48,383 nucleotides of DNA from Piscibacillus salipiscarius JCM 13188 (GCF_001311865.1 NZ_BBCD01000022.1:1-48383); one strand, 5' to 3'; shown: positions 10,231 through 21,676, counted from the stretch's first letter. Numbers and translations: made by a program. The notes: generated by a model from the sequence alone, not told the origin.

Positions 10231-11872
10231 ATGTCATTACTCGAACTAACGATTGGTGAGCTATTAGATAGGAAAGTAAAGGAGCATCCAGACCATGAGG
10301 CAGTCGTATATCCTGAAAGAGATATTCGCTGGACGTATCAAGAATTTGATCAAAAGGTAAATGAAGCTGCTAAAGGGCTTATGGCTCTCGGTGTTGAAAA
10401 AGGCGAACATGTCGCCATTTGGGCGGATAATAAACCAGAGTGGGTCACAACACAGTTTGCCTCAGGAAAAAATAGGTGCAGTTCTTGTTACGGTTAACAC
10501 AAGTTATCGTGCTCAAGAATTGGAATATCTCCTACAACAATCTGACACAACAACCTTGATTTTAACGGAAACGTTCAAAGGAACCTCGTATCTCGACATA
10601 TTAAATGAAATATTACCAGAATTAAAAAATAGTGAAAAAGGAAACATTCAATCTAGTAAACTACCAAAATTAAAAAATGTCATCTTACTAAGTGATGAGG
10701 ACTGTCCTGGCTGCTATAACTGGCAAGACTTAATTCAGTTAGGTGAGCGAGTGACAGATCGTGAACTTGAAAAGCGCCAAAGACAATTACACTACAGAGA
10801 TGTTATTAATATGCAATATACATCTGGCACAACTGGTTTCCCGAAAGGTTATGCTTTCTCATTACAATATCGTTAATAATGGTAAACAAGTTGCTGAATG
10901 TATTGAATTATCAAAGGAAAGCCGCTTATGTATTCCTGTACCATTCTTCCATTGTTTTGGATGCGTTATGGGAACTTTAGCGACTGTGTCACAAGGTGCG
11001 ACTATGGTTGTAATCGAACAATTCGAGCCTGAAGCGGTATTAAAAGCGCTGGATCAAGAGAAGTGTACAGCAGTCCATGGTGTGCCAACCATGTTTATTG
11101 CAGAATTAAATCATCCTGACTTTGAGAAATATAATCTGTCTTCATTACGCACAGGAATCATGGCGGGGTCTAACTGCCCAATGGAAGTGATGAAAGATGT
11201 TATGAACAAAATGGGCGTATCTGATATTACCATTGCTTATGGCCAAACGGAGTCATCACCAGTCATCACTCAAACTCGTACAAATGATTCGATCGAGCGT
11301 AAAGTAAGTACTGTAGGTCAAGCTCACCCTAATGTTGAAGTAAAAATCGTACACCCAGGTACAGATGATGAAGTGCCGCCAAACACACCAGGAGAATTAT
11401 GTACTCGAGGCTATCTTGTCATGGAAGGTTATTATAAGAATGAAGAAGCTACTCAAGCAGCCATTGATTCTGAAGGCTGGCTTCACACTGGAGATATAGG
11501 TGTGATGGATGAAGAAGGTTATGTAGAGATTACAGGTCGCATAAAGACATGGTGATTCGCGGCGGTGAAAATATTTATCCTCGTGAAATTGAAGAATTTT
11601 TATACACTCATTCTGATATAGTCGATGTTCAAGTGATCGGCGTTCCGGACCCTAAATACGGGGAAGAATTAATGGCTTGGATTATTACGAAAGAGGGTAA
11701 AGAACTAACAGCTGATGAGGTTCGCGAATTCTGTGATGGTAAAATTTCGCGTTATAAAATTCCTAGATACATTGAATTTACGGATGAATACCCAATGACA
11801 GCAAGTGGTAAAATTCAAAAGTTTAAACTTAGAGAACAAGCAAAAGAACTGATTATGCAAAACAATAAATAG
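10231..11872 (+). CDS. yngI: AMP-forming acyl-CoA synthetase, YngI-like (three slips)
   Basis: An ANL-superfamily ligase that activates a fatty or branched acid to acyl-CoA through an acyl-adenylate. The P-loop-like A3 motif reads [11 protein letters not shown] followed by VMLSHYN, and later motifs are [45 protein letters not shown] and the catalytic-lysine region [14 protein letters not shown]. Slips lie near 10462 (extra A), 10847 (two bases lost) and 11541 (A lost). Corrected length is about 547 residues. AAGGAGG ends 9 nt before the ATG at 10231. The position between dehydrogenase and biotin carboxylase matches B. subtilis yngI; the substrate is not known. Confidence 0.9.
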
Positions 11873-11882
11873 GAGAGATGTT

Positions 11883-13230
11883 ATGTTTAAAACAGTTTTA
11901 ATTGCAAATCGTGGTGAAATTGCAAGACGAATCATTAAAACTTGTAAACGACTAAACATTCGTACAATCGCTGTCTATTCTGAGGCAGATGAAGAATCAT
12001 TACATGTTAGAGAAGCAGATGAAGCACATTTAATTGGTCCTGCTCGTGTTAACGAAAGCTATTTAAATGTAGATCGAATTATAGAGGTGGCTAAAGAGAC
12101 AGGTACAGATGCCATTCATCCTGGTTACGGCTTACTCAGTGAGAATACAGACTTTGCAAAGCGAATTCAAGATGAAGGGATTGCCTTTGTCGGACCTGAT
12201 GCTTTTGCAATCGAAAAGATGGGTAGTAAACTAACAGCAAGAGCTACTATGGAAGAAGCCGGTGTCCCTATTATCCCTGGTACAAACGACCCTATTGCCA
12301 ATACAGACGAAGCTAAAACATTTGCAAACAAAACCGGATACCCAGTTATGTTAAAAGCATCTCACGGTGGTGGCGGAATCGGCATGCAAATTGTTCATGA
12401 CGATGCTGAACTCGAAAAAGCATTTGAAAGTAATGCAAGAAGAGCTGAACAATTTTTCGGTAATGGAACGATGTTTATCGAAAAAGTGATTGAAGATGCG
12501 CACCATGTGGAAATTCAATTACTGGCTGATCATCATGGAAATGTACTGCATTTATTTGATCGTGAATGCTCCATTCAGCGTAGACACCAAAAGGTTATTG
12601 AAGAAGCTCCTTCACCACTATTAACTGAAGAAACGAGACAAAAAATGGCTGATGCAGCTATAAAAGCTGCTAAAGCGATTGATTACAAAAAATGCTGGTA
12701 CGATTGAATTTCTAGTAGATGAAGATCAAAACTTTTATTTCTTAGAAATGAATACTCGTTTGCAAGTCGAACACCCTGTAACGGAATTAATTACAGGTGT
12801 TGATCTAGTCGAACAGCAATTAAAAGTTGCAAATGGAGAAGAATTAACGTTAAAACAAGAAGACTTAACCATTCAAGGGCATTCACTTGAAGCTAGGATT
12901 TATGCAGAAGACCCTAAAACATTCTTCCCGTCGCCAGGTAAAATTACAAAACTTACTTTACCTGAAGCATCTTATATTAGACATGATATAGCTGTTGACG
13001 ATGGATACCAAGTAACCCCCTATTATGACCCTATGATTGCAAAGTTAATTGTTAGTGGTAATACCAGGGAAGAAGCCGTTGAGAATTTGAAAAAAGCGTT
13101 ATCAGGTTATGAAGTAGATGGAATTAAAACTAACATTCCATTATTAAGGGATATTGTTGAACTGCAAGCATTTAAAGATGGCCAAACACGTACATCTTTT
13201 ATTCAAGAACATATTTTAATTAATCAATAG
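11883..13230 (+). CDS. yngH: Biotin carboxylase subunit of an acyl-CoA carboxylase, YngH-like (one slip)
   Basis: An ATP-grasp enzyme that carboxylates biotin with bicarbonate and ATP. Visible signatures are the N-terminal ILIANRGEIARRIIKTCKRL, the ATP-binding loop KASHGGGGIGMQ, HHVEIQLLADHHGNVLHLFDRECSIQRRHQK, and after a slip FLEMNTRLQVEHPVTELITG. The C-terminal domain has ARIYAEDP and YYDPMIAKLIV. The slip is an extra A in AAAAAATGC near 12690; the correct reading is IDYKNAGTIEFLVDED. About 448 residues, a single-domain length, so the biotin carrier is separate. AGGAGAG lies 6 nt before the ATG and the gap to the previous stop is 10 nt. Confidence 0.92.
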
Positions 13231-13242
13231 GAGGAATCAATC

Positions 13243-13455
13243 ATGAATCAAGTAACAGCAAACATGGCAGGTAACGTATGGAAAGTAGTGGTTAAAGCAG
13301 GAGATCAAGTTGAAAACGGTCAGGATATTGTCATCCTAGAATCTATGAAAATGGAAATTCCGATTGCTGCTGAAGCATCAGGTACAATTAAAGAGTTAAA
13401 GGTAAACGAAGGGGATTTCGTTAACGAAGGAGACGTTATTGCCGTTATTGAGTAA
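13243..13455 (+). CDS. yngHB: Biotin/lipoyl-attachment carrier protein, YngHB-like
   Basis: A minimal 70-residue biotinyl carrier domain with the ESMKMEIP motif, in which Lys36 is the biotin attachment site. The rest follows the two-hairpin biotinyl fold (KAGDQVENGQ, VNEGDFVNEGDVIAVIE). It carries carboxybiotin between the biotin carboxylase just upstream and the carboxyltransferase at the operon end. Intact, with GGAGG 8 nt before the start and 12 nt after the previous stop. Confidence 0.93.
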   Translation: MNQVTANMAGNVWKVVVKAGDQVENGQDIVILESMKMEIPIAAEASGTIKELKVNEGDFVNEGDVIAVIE

Positions 13456-13479
13456 TTACGATAACAAAGGAGAATCACT

Positions 13480-14389
13480 ATGAGTCTTCCAAAAGAAGTC
13501 ATCATTAAAGAAGTGGGCCCTCGTGATGGTCTACAAAACGAAAAAGAAGAGATTAAGACTGAAGATAAAATAGAATGGATAAACCAGTTATCAGAGACTG
13601 GTTTATCCTATATAGAAATGACGTCATTTGTCCATCCTAAGTGGATCCCGCAATTAAAAGATGCTTTAGAAGTTGCGAAAAGCGTTAAACGTAAAGAAGG
13701 TATTACCTATTCTGCTTTAGTACCTAATATGAAAGGTCTAGAAGGGGCTATTGAAGCTGACGTCGATGAAGTGTCGATCTTTATGTCTGCAAGTGAAGCG
13801 CATAATAAGAAAAATATTAATAAATCGATCGATGAAACATATCCAGTATTAGGCGAAGTGGTAGATGAAGCTAAAAAAGCTGGGAAGTCAGTTAGAGGTT
13901 ATGTGTCAACTGTTTTTGGTTGCCCATATGAAGGTAAAGTTGATGAGCAGCAAGTAATCAATGTATGTAAAAATTTATTTGATATGGGAATTGATGAATT
14001 ATCTTTAGGCGATACCATTGGAGTGGCAAATCCTATTCAAGTAAGACAGTTTTTAAACCTAATATCAACTGAGTTTCCTAAAGATCAAATTGCTTTGCAC
14101 TTTCATGATACAAGGGGGGATGGCATTAGCTAATACTTTAGTTTCATTAGAACAAGGATTTTTTATATTTGACGGTGCGTTAGGCGGCTTAGGAGGATGC
14201 CCTTATGCAAAAGGAGCTTCAGGTAATGTTGCAACGGATGATTTAGTTCACATGTTACATGAAATGGGCATTCAAACGGGTATTGATCACGACCAATTAC
14301 TTAAAGCAGGTCAATTTATTCAAAATAAGATTAATAAGCCTTTACCTAGTAAACAAATGAATATTTGCACACAAAAAGCATTGAGTTAG
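13480..14389 (+). CDS. yngG: Hydroxymethylglutaryl-CoA lyase, YngG-like (one slip)
   Basis: A TIM-barrel aldolase that cleaves 3-hydroxy-3-methylglutaryl-CoA to acetyl-CoA and acetoacetate, the last step of leucine degradation. Diagnostic segments are VGPRDGLQNEKE with the substrate-binding Arg and Asp, MTSFVHPKWIPQ, GYVSTVFGCPYEG, LSLGDTIGVA, HFHDTRGMALAN and the loop GGLGGCPYAKGASGNVATDD, whose cysteine is catalytic in the family. One slip, an extra G in AGGGGGGATGG near 14116, splits it. Corrected length is about 302 residues. Confidence 0.93.
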
Positions 14390-14401
14390 GAGGGGAGTTT
14401 C

Positions 14402-15182
14402 ATGAGCACGGTCACATTCTCGATTACTGATGAACATGTCGGTGTTTTAAAACTAAACAGGCCAGAAGCGGCGAATGCGTTTTTCTAGGCAGCTTTTATC
14501 AGATTTAAATGACGTTTTGAAAGACGTAGAATCAAATAATAATCTGCGAGCAGTGATTATTACCTCGGAAGGTGAAAAAGCCTTCTGTGCAGGTGCTGAT
14601 TTAAAAGAGCGCGCAACGATGACGCAAGATGAGGTCGTTGAGACTGTTGGTGAAATCGGTAAAGTAATCACTCGAGTGGAAGCACTTGAAGTACCAACGA
14701 TTGCTGCCATTAATGGTGCTGCCTTTGGAGGTGGCCTTGAGTTAGCTTTAGCCTGTGACATTAGAATTGCGAGTGGTAATGCCAAAATGGGGCTTACTGA
14801 AACATCACTGGCGATTATACCAGGTGCTGGGGGTACGCAGCGCTTAGCTAGATTAATAGGACTAGCGAAAGCGAAGTATTACATATTAACGGCCAAACGC
14901 TTTGATAGCCTAGAAGGAAAAGAAATTGGCTTAATAGAAGAAGTTGCCCCATTAGACGGGCTCGAGGATAAAGCTTTAGAAGTTGCAAAACAAATCGCAT
15001 CTAATGGACCAGTTGGAGTGAAAATGGCTAAAAAAGCAATTGATCAAGGCTTTGACCATGATTTAAAAACAGGTCTTAAGATTGAAAGAAATTGCTACAT
15101 GAATACCATTCCAACTGAAGACCGTATTGAAGCTTTATCGGCATTTAGAGAAAAAAGAAAGCCGAGCTTTACCGGTAAATAA
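14402..15182 (+). CDS. yngF: Enoyl-CoA hydratase/isomerase family protein, YngF-like (one slip)
   Basis: A crotonase-fold enzyme, here most likely the methylglutaconyl-CoA hydratase of leucine degradation. It starts MSTVTFSITDEHVGVLKLNR and slips at a T run near 14484; removing one T joins PEAANAFS to RQLLSDLND. Crotonase oxyanion-hole segments are GEKAFCAGADLKER and AINGAAFGGGLELALACDIRIA, followed by LGLTETSLAIIPGAGGTQRL-type sequence with the catalytic glutamate region. About 259 residues. The strong GGAGGGGAG site is 5 nt before the ATG and the upstream gap is 12 nt. Confidence 0.92.
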
Positions 15183-15201
15183 CACAGGAAGGGTGAGTAA
15201 C

Positions 15202-16733
15202 TTGATCAAAACCGACTTACATGAAGAACTAAAAGAACGTATTGAAAAAGGTGGAGCAGAAAAGTACCACGAAAAGAACGCCGAAAAAGGAAAAAAATGT
15301 TTGTTCGTGATCGTTTAAAAATGCTTTTTGATGAAGGAATCGACGTTGAAGATGCCTTTTTCGCAAATTGCATGGATGATAGCCTTCCGGCAGATGGTGT
15401 CGTAACAGGCTTAGGTAAAATCAATGGCCAAACGGTCTGTGTGATGGCGAATGATTCTACCGTTAAAGCTGGTTCTTGGGGTAAAAGAACAGTTGAGAAA
15501 ATTATTAGAATACAAGAGACAGCTATGAAGTTAGAAGTCCCGATGCTTTATTTAGTAGATTCAGCTGGTGCACGTATTACAGACCAAATTGAGATGTTCC
15601 CTAATCGCCGCGGTGCAGGACGTATCTTTTATAATCAGGTCAAAATGTCAGGAAGAGTGCCACAAATTTGTCTATTATTCGGGCCGTCCGCAGCTGGTGG
15701 CGCTTATATCCCAGCCTTCTGTGATATTGTAGTCATGGTTGATGGAAATGCATCTATGTACCTTGGTTCACCTCGTATGGCTGAGAAGGTTATTGGTGAG
15801 AAGGTTACCCTAGAAGAAATGGGCGGAGCACGTATGCACTGTTCAGTATCTGGTGTAGGTGACGTTCTTGTATATAACGAACAGGAAGCTATTGAGTACG
15901 CTCAGAAATACCTTACTTACTTCCCAGAGAACTTTAGAAGTAAACCACCAGTAAAAGAAGCGATTAAACCAGAAAAATTTGAAAAGTCTATTAGAGAATT
16001 GATACCAGAAAACCAAAACGCTCCATTTGATATGTACGATTTAATTAAACGATTAATTGATGAAGATAGTTTTTGTGAGATTAAACGCGAATTTGCCAAG
16101 GAGTTAATTACTGGTTTAGGTCGTATTAATGGTCAAACCATAGGAATTATAGCGAACCAACCAAGAATGAAAGGCGGCGTATTATTCCACGACTCAGCAG
16201 ATAAAGCAGCTAAGTTTATCCAATTATGCGACGCATTTAATATTCCGCTTGTGTTCCTTGCGGATATTCCAGGTTTCATGATTGGGACTAAAGTAGAACG
16301 TGCTGGTATTATCCGTCATGGTGCAAAAATGATCTCGGCAATGAGTGAAGCTTCGGTACCTAAAATCTCAGTTGTTGTCCGTAAAGCTTACGGTGCGGGA
16401 TTATATGCTATGGCAGGCCCTGCCTTTGAACCAGATGTAACGATTGCACTACCTACAGCTCAAATCGCTGTCATGGGACCAGAAGCGGCCGTAAATGCCG
16501 TATATGCGAATAAAATTGCTGAATTACCTGAGGAAGAACGCCCTGCATTCATAAAAGAGAAGCAGGAAGAATATAAAGAAAATATCGATATTTATCGTTT
16601 AGCTTCAGAAATGGTCATTGATGATATTGTTCAGCCTAATGATTTGCGTGATCACTTAAGCAAACGATTAGAAGCTTATCAATCCAAAAAATTAACATTT
16701 ACAGAGCGCAAACATGGAGTTTATCCAGTTTAA
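15202..16733 (+). CDS. yngE: Acyl-CoA carboxyltransferase subunit, YngE-like (one slip)
   Basis: The carboxyltransferase (beta) subunit moves CO2 from carboxybiotin to an acyl-CoA; in this operon methylcrotonyl-CoA is the best guess and propionyl-CoA the alternative. The TTG at 15202 (LIKTDLHEEL) is placed by AGGAAGGG; the GTG at 15193 lies too close to that site. An extra A in a run near 15296 breaks the frame before MFVRDRLKMLFDEGI. Crotonase-like oxyanion loops are visible as GPSAAGGAYIPAFCD and KAYGAGLYAMAGPAF. About 510 residues, ending KHGVYPV. It is the last gene before a terminator. Confidence 0.92.
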
Positions 16734-16743
16734 TACAACAACG

Positions 16744-16773
16744 AGACCTCGCTGACTATGGCGGGGTCTTTTA
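16744..16773 (+). terminator. Terminator of the yng-type operon
   Basis: AGACCTCGC pairs with GCGGGGTCT (one G-T pair) across TGACTATG and is followed by TTTT. It starts 10 nt after the carboxyltransferase stop. Confidence 0.85.
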
Positions 16774-16793
16774 CCTTATAAGGGGGAATTATA

Positions 16794-18444
16794 TTGGGAT
16801 TCGATGTAATAGTTGTAGGTGCAGGTTTGGCTGGATTGACAGCAACAGCAGAAATTGCAGACGGCGGTAAAAAAGTGCTTTTATTAGATCAAGAGCCTGA
16901 AACGTCAATAGGTGGCCAAGCTTGGTGGTCATTTGGTGGGTTATTTTTAATAGATTCACCTGAACAACGAAAAATGGGTATTAAAGATTCTAAAGAGTTA
17001 GCCTATCAAGACTGGATGGGCTCTGCAGGGTTTGATCGATTGTACGATGAAGATTACTGGGCTAAACAATGGGCAGAAGCTTACCTTGATTTTGCGGCTG
17101 ACGAAAAACGAGATTGGCTAAGATCGCTTGGGATTAAATTCTTTCCAGTCGTCGGTTGGGCTGAACGTGGAGGATATCTTGCTGATGGACATGGCAACTC
17201 AGTTCCGAGGTTTCATATCGTCTGGGGAACGGGACCTGCGATTGTTGAAGCATTTGAAAAACGAATCCGAACACAAATAGATCAAGGTCTTGTAACTTAT
17301 CTCCCTCGTCACCGAGTTGATCAACTCTTAATTGAAAATGGAGCAGCTGTTGGCGTTAAGGGCTCGATTCTTGAACCAAGTAACGCTAAACGTGGTGAAA
17401 AAAGTTCAAGGACAGTGATTGATGATTTTACATACAAATCTCCTACAATAGTGATTTCAAGTGGTGGAATTGGTGCCAACTTTGATCTTATACGTAAAAA
17501 TTGGCCTGAAAGACTCGGATCATCACCACAGAATATGATTTCGGGTGTTCCTGATCATGTGGACGGCAGGATGTTAGAGATTAGCGAAAAAACTGGAGCG
17601 AGAATCGTTAACCGAGATCGCATGTGGCATTATACAGAAGGGATTAAGAACCATTCTCCTGTATGGACAGAACATGGTATCCGAATTCTACCTGGGCCAT
17701 CTTCTTTATGGTTTGATGCTGAAGGTAATAGATTTCAAGCACCAAACTTCCCGGGATTTGATACTTTAGGTACATTAGAGACCATTATGAAGACAGGTTA
17801 TGACTACTCATGGTTTATCTTGACACAGAAAATAATAGAAAAAGAGTTTGCTCTGTCAGGTTCTGAACAAAATCCAGATCTAACCGGAAAAAGTTATAAA
17901 AGGTTATTAGAACGATTAAAAAAGTGGAGCGCCCGGTCCTGTTCAAGCATTTATGGATCAAGGTGAAGATTTTGTAGTGGCTAATAATCTTGATGATCTA
18001 GTCAATAAAATGAATGAATTAGTAGATAACTCTCTATTAAATAAAGATGAAATTAAAAAACAAATAGAAGCTAGAGACAGGGAGTTAGATAATCTCTTTA
18101 CTAAAGATCTCCAAGTTACAGCTTTGAGAGGATCAAGATTTTACCGAGGTGACAGACTGATCCGTACCGCTAAACCACATAAAATATTAGATCCTAAAAA
18201 TGGCCCCCTTATTGCTGTAAAGCTTAACATTATAAGTAGAAAGACTTTAGGCGGGCTTCAAACTAATTTGTCTGGCCAAGTGTTAAATTCTGATGGATGT
18301 GTTATTAAGGGGCTTTATGCAGCAGGTGAAACAGCAGGTTTTGGAGGCGGAGGAGTCCACGGTTATCGAGCACTTGAAGGGTCATTTTTAGGAGGATGTT
18401 TATTCACTGGAAAAATAGTTGGAGAGAATATTAGAACTAGTTGA
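16794..18444 (+). CDS. FAD-binding dehydrogenase of the PRK12834 type (one slip)
   Basis: A flavoprotein of the fumarate reductase/ketosteroid dehydrogenase superfamily. The N-terminal Rossmann motif reads VIVVGAGLAGLTATAEIADGG with the acidic strand end LLLDQE. The family-specific segments GGQAWWSFGGLFLIDSPEQR and FFPVVGWAERGGYLADGHG follow, then the C-terminal FAD loop GETAGFGGGGVHGYRALEGS. One extra A near 17924 breaks the frame before SGAPGPVQAFMDQGEDF. About 550 residues. The start is TTG at 16794 behind AAGGGGG. The substrate is unknown for the family; proximity to the leucine operon suggests a catabolic role but a terminator separates them. Confidence 0.88.
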
Positions 18445-18597
18445 TTATAAAAATATTATGTAAACTCAATGTAAAATTTAGGTTCATAATATAAAAATGG
18501 AGAACGTTACACTCAGAATATATCTATCAAACTTTGGAAAATTGAGGGGAGATCGTTGCAAAATAAATGTTTATACAAATTGAAAGGAGGTAAAAAG

Positions 18598-18806
18598 TTG
18601 AAAGCTATACTTGCAACAATTATTTTTAGTTATGTATTTGTATATATTATTGGTATTAACCTTGGTTTTTATTCCCAGGGATTAACTCTATTACAGGTCA
18701 TTTTGGTCCAGTATATACGGGGATTATTTTCTTAAGTGCATTAATTGTAGGCTGCACAATATTTATAATTGAACGTATTGAAAAACTAATTAAAGATAAA
18801 GGTTAG
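18598..18806 (+). CDS. Small two-helix membrane protein, unknown (one slip)
   Basis: TTG 18598 follows AAAGGAGG with a 6-nt gap. The first frame reads LKAILATIIFSYVFVYIIGI, a membrane helix, up to GFYSQG. One missing base near 18675 shifts it to INSITGHFGPVYTG and a second helix, FLSALIVGCTIFIIERI, ending EKLIKDKG. About 69 residues after correction. I do not recognise the family. It is downstream of the FAD dehydrogenase in the same direction, about 150 nt away. Confidence 0.55.
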
Positions 18807-18849
18807 TAAAAGTTGATTCGTTATGTACTTTTAGATTAACACAATGAAA

Positions 18850-18880
18850 GAGCACTCTGAATACACAGAGTGCTCAGTTT
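18850..18880. terminator. Bidirectional terminator between convergent genes
   Basis: GAGCACTCTG and CAGAGTGCTC form a perfect 10-bp stem around ATACA. It lies between the rightward small gene and the leftward synthetase gene. The T-tract is better on the plus strand (AGTTTCT). Confidence 0.75.
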
Positions 18881-18889
18881 CTATGTGGT

Positions 18890-20823
18890 TTAATTTTTTA
18901 CACCTTTACCTAACTGTCTAATTTGTTCAACAACATCAGGATTTTCTAATGCCGATAGATCACCAGCGTCTTTATCTAGATAGGCGGATTTAATTGCACG
19001 ACGCATCACCTTAGCATTACGCGTCTTTGGTAAATCTTCTACAATATGAACGGTTCTTGGAGCAATTGCTTTACCTAGTCTTTGGATAGCATGATCCACT
19101 AATACTTGAGTTAATTCTTCTTCATCCAATGGTTGATCTTTTACAACAACAAAAGCAATTGGCTTTTCACCTTTTACTTCGTCTGGTACACCTATGACAC
19201 CAGCTTCTACAACATCATCGTGCTCTACAAAATCGATTCAAGTTCAGCAGGTCCTAAGCGTTTACCAGCAACATTTAATGTATCATCTGAACGTCCAGTG
19301 ATTGTGTAAAAACCTTCGTCATCTAAAACTACCCAGTCACCGTGAACCCAAGTTTCTTTATATCGATTCCAATACGTATTTTCATAGCGCTCATTTTCTT
19401 TATAAAATCCGTTCGTCATACCTACCCAAGGCTGTTTTAAAACGAGTTCACCGACTTCATTTTTGACAGATTGTCCTTCGTCATCGTAAACATCAACGTC
19501 CATACCTGGTAGAGCTGCGTTAAATGAGACTGGAGCAATTGGCTTTACTAAAACATTACCAAAATTCCTCCAGATATTTCTGTTCCACCTGAATAGTTGA
19601 AAATCGGAACTTTTCTCTTACATACTTTATCAAACAACCATAACCAAGGTTCTTCATTCCAGGGTTCACCAGTAGAACCAATCATTTTTAATGAGGATAA
19701 ATCGTTTTTGGTCACATAACTCTCATCTAAATTCATAATGGAACGAATTAAAGTAGGTGAAATACCTAAGTGAGTAACTTTATGACGATCTACAATCTCC
19801 CAAATGCGGCTAGGGGTCGGGTAATCGGGCGTACCTTCAAACATTAAAATGGAAGCACCATTTATTAGGCCACCGTAGACTAAGAATGGCCCCATCATCC
19901 AGCCCATGTCAGTGTACCAAAAAGGGTATCTCTCTTGCAAACATCCATACAAATCCCAGCATCAAAAGCTGATTTTAATGGAAATCCATTATGGGTGTGT
20001 AAAGCACCTTTAGGCTTGCCAGTAGTACCAGATGTATAAATAATCATGAATGGGTCGTTACCATTTGTTTGTTTCGTTTCAAAAGAAGTCTCTTTCGTTC
20101 TAATCTCATCCCAAGATACATCTTGATCCGTCCAATTAACCTCTTCATGACTACGTCTAACAACGATGACATTCTCAATAGAAGGAGAGGAGGCAACTGC
20201 TTGATCAGCTTCATTTTTAGATTAACAACTTTTCCTCGGCGATAAAACCGTCAGCCGTTAATAAAAATTTTGCTTCAGCAGCGTTAATTCTTTTTGCTAC
20301 AGCTTCAGATTTATAACCAGAGAAAGCAGGAGAGAAGATGGCGCCGATTTTAGAAATAGCAAGCATACCAATAACTGTTTCAGGTAGCATTGGCATATAA
20401 ATGGTTACAATATCATTTTCTTGCACGCCTAGATTAACTAAACCATTTGCAATGCGATTCACTTCATCCTGAAGCTCTTTTAAATGTATATTTAACGACA
20501 GATCCATCATCAGACTCCCAAATTAAAGCGTTTTCATTTTTTATAGAAGAATCAGATGCCCATTTATCTAACGCATTATGAGCCACATTCATTTTTCCAT
20601 TTACAAACCATTCAGGGTACATAATACCTTTGTCTAAATTAACCACTTCGTCATAATCCTGATACCACTGAATATCTAAAGCTTTAACAGCTTGATCCCA
20701 GAAGGATGAAATATCTTTAATAGTGTGTTTGTAATAATCATCATAATTAGAATAACCGGATTGCTGCATAAGCTCGTATAGACGAGTATTTTTTAATGTA
20801 ATCGTTACTTGGATTCCAAACTG
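18890..20823 (-). CDS. AMP-forming acetyl/acyl-CoA synthetase, AcsA-like (about seven slips)
   Basis: An ANL-superfamily ligase of acetyl-CoA synthetase length, about 645 residues. The N-terminal ACS segment WFVNGKMNVAHNALDKWA, A3 motif YTSGTTGKPKGALHTHNG, WYTDMGWMMGP, FNYSGGTEISGGI, WVHGDWVVLDDEGFYTITGR with SDDTLNVAGKRLGPAELE, and the C-terminal lysine motif PKTRNAKVMRRAIK are all present. That last lysine is the residue acetylated by AcuA/Pat in relatives. Slips lie near 20805, 20478, 20243, 20217, 19930, 19560 and 19235. TTG at 20823 follows AGGAGG with a 9-nt gap. Acetate or propionate is the likely substrate; acetoacetate is an attractive alternative given the HMG-CoA lyase nearby. Confidence 0.85.
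20522..20536. promoter_or_regulatory. Possible intragenic cre site in the AcsA-like gene
   Basis: ATTAAAGCGTTTTCA fits the broader cre consensus WTGNAANCGNWNNCA with one mismatch. It lies about 290 nt inside the gene. CcpA can block transcription from intragenic cre sites, and acsA is CcpA-controlled in B. subtilis, but coding constraint could also produce this match. Confidence 0.3.
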
Positions 20824-20965
20824 CTTTAGTCAAAACACAAAACCTCCTGAAAAGAATATTCTTAATTTTATATTACTACAGATCTAGAGATGATTAAATA
20901 GTAAAAGGAATATTGTCGTAATCTAGAAGGTTTATATGGAACGATGTATTAATCTACATATAACT

Positions 20966-21552
20966 CAAATTAATAGCAAATATAGATTATGCTAAATGAT
21001 CTTAATGTAGTTATAAACTAATAACTTCTTTATCTAACTTCCTATAATATATATTATGTCTACCTAAATATTTTTTAAATAAGTTGAGAAGCCTTTTATT
21101 GGCTTCTCAATAATTATTCTAGTATTAAAAGATTCTTTCGCAAGGATATCTCTTAATGAAGTCATAAATTCTTTAGATCCGCCTACAAAGCAAATTAAAT
21201 AACCAGATTTGTAAATATGCCCATCACCATCAAAATATCCTCTTATAAAATGACTTAAATATCCTTTTGGCACATCTGGAAAAACGGCGTCAATTGATTT
21301 GTTATGAGTAACTTTATGATAAATCATTAGCTCATTTTTTAATAATTTACTATTAATAATTAAATTGTAAACTCCGGTTTTGTTATTTATTCTTATCGGG
21401 TGGTTAGAATCTAATTCTTTTCTAATGTCCTCCAATATTTTTACATCTTTCTGTGAAAAAGCTACTAAATGATTGTTTTTGCTATATAGCCATCTGCATA
21501 AAATCCGAGAATATAAGCCATTTCAGGTGTCCACGTTTAAAGAAATCTTCAT
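20966..21552 (-). pseudogene. Degenerate LAGLIDADG homing endonuclease
   Basis: Two LAGLIDADG motifs are readable on the minus strand: MAYILGFYADGYI near 21500 and SHFIRGYFDGDGHI near 21225-21265. The first part, WTPEMAYILGFYADG then HLVAFSQKDVKILEDI, is split by slips near 21533 and 21470. The central part (21064-21435) is open. Past the stop at 21064 a shifted frame continues as KYLGRHNIYYRKLDKEVISL, and further traces run to about 20966. No ribosome site or clear start precedes it, and the helix-turn-helix usual at the N-terminus of free-standing relatives is missing. It is not inside an intein or intron. Unlike other broken genes here it has multiple defects, so I call it a decayed free-standing homing endonuclease. 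Confidence 0.7.
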
Positions 21553-21613
21553 TTAATATTTATTATACGAATGTTTGTTCTGTATGTTAAATGTTTTACT
21601 CTCCATACAAAAA

Positions 21614-21655
21614 CACCTCAGTTATTAAACGCTTGTGCCGTCAAAAACTGAAGTG
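21614..21655. terminator. Long-loop bidirectional terminator
   Basis: CACCTCAGTT and AACTGAAGTG pair (one G-T) around a 22-nt loop. Minus-strand T-tract TTTTTGT serves the small gene at 21677-21841; plus strand has CTTTTTG. Confidence 0.65.
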
Positions 21656-21676
21656 CTTTTTGTTTAGTTTGTTATT

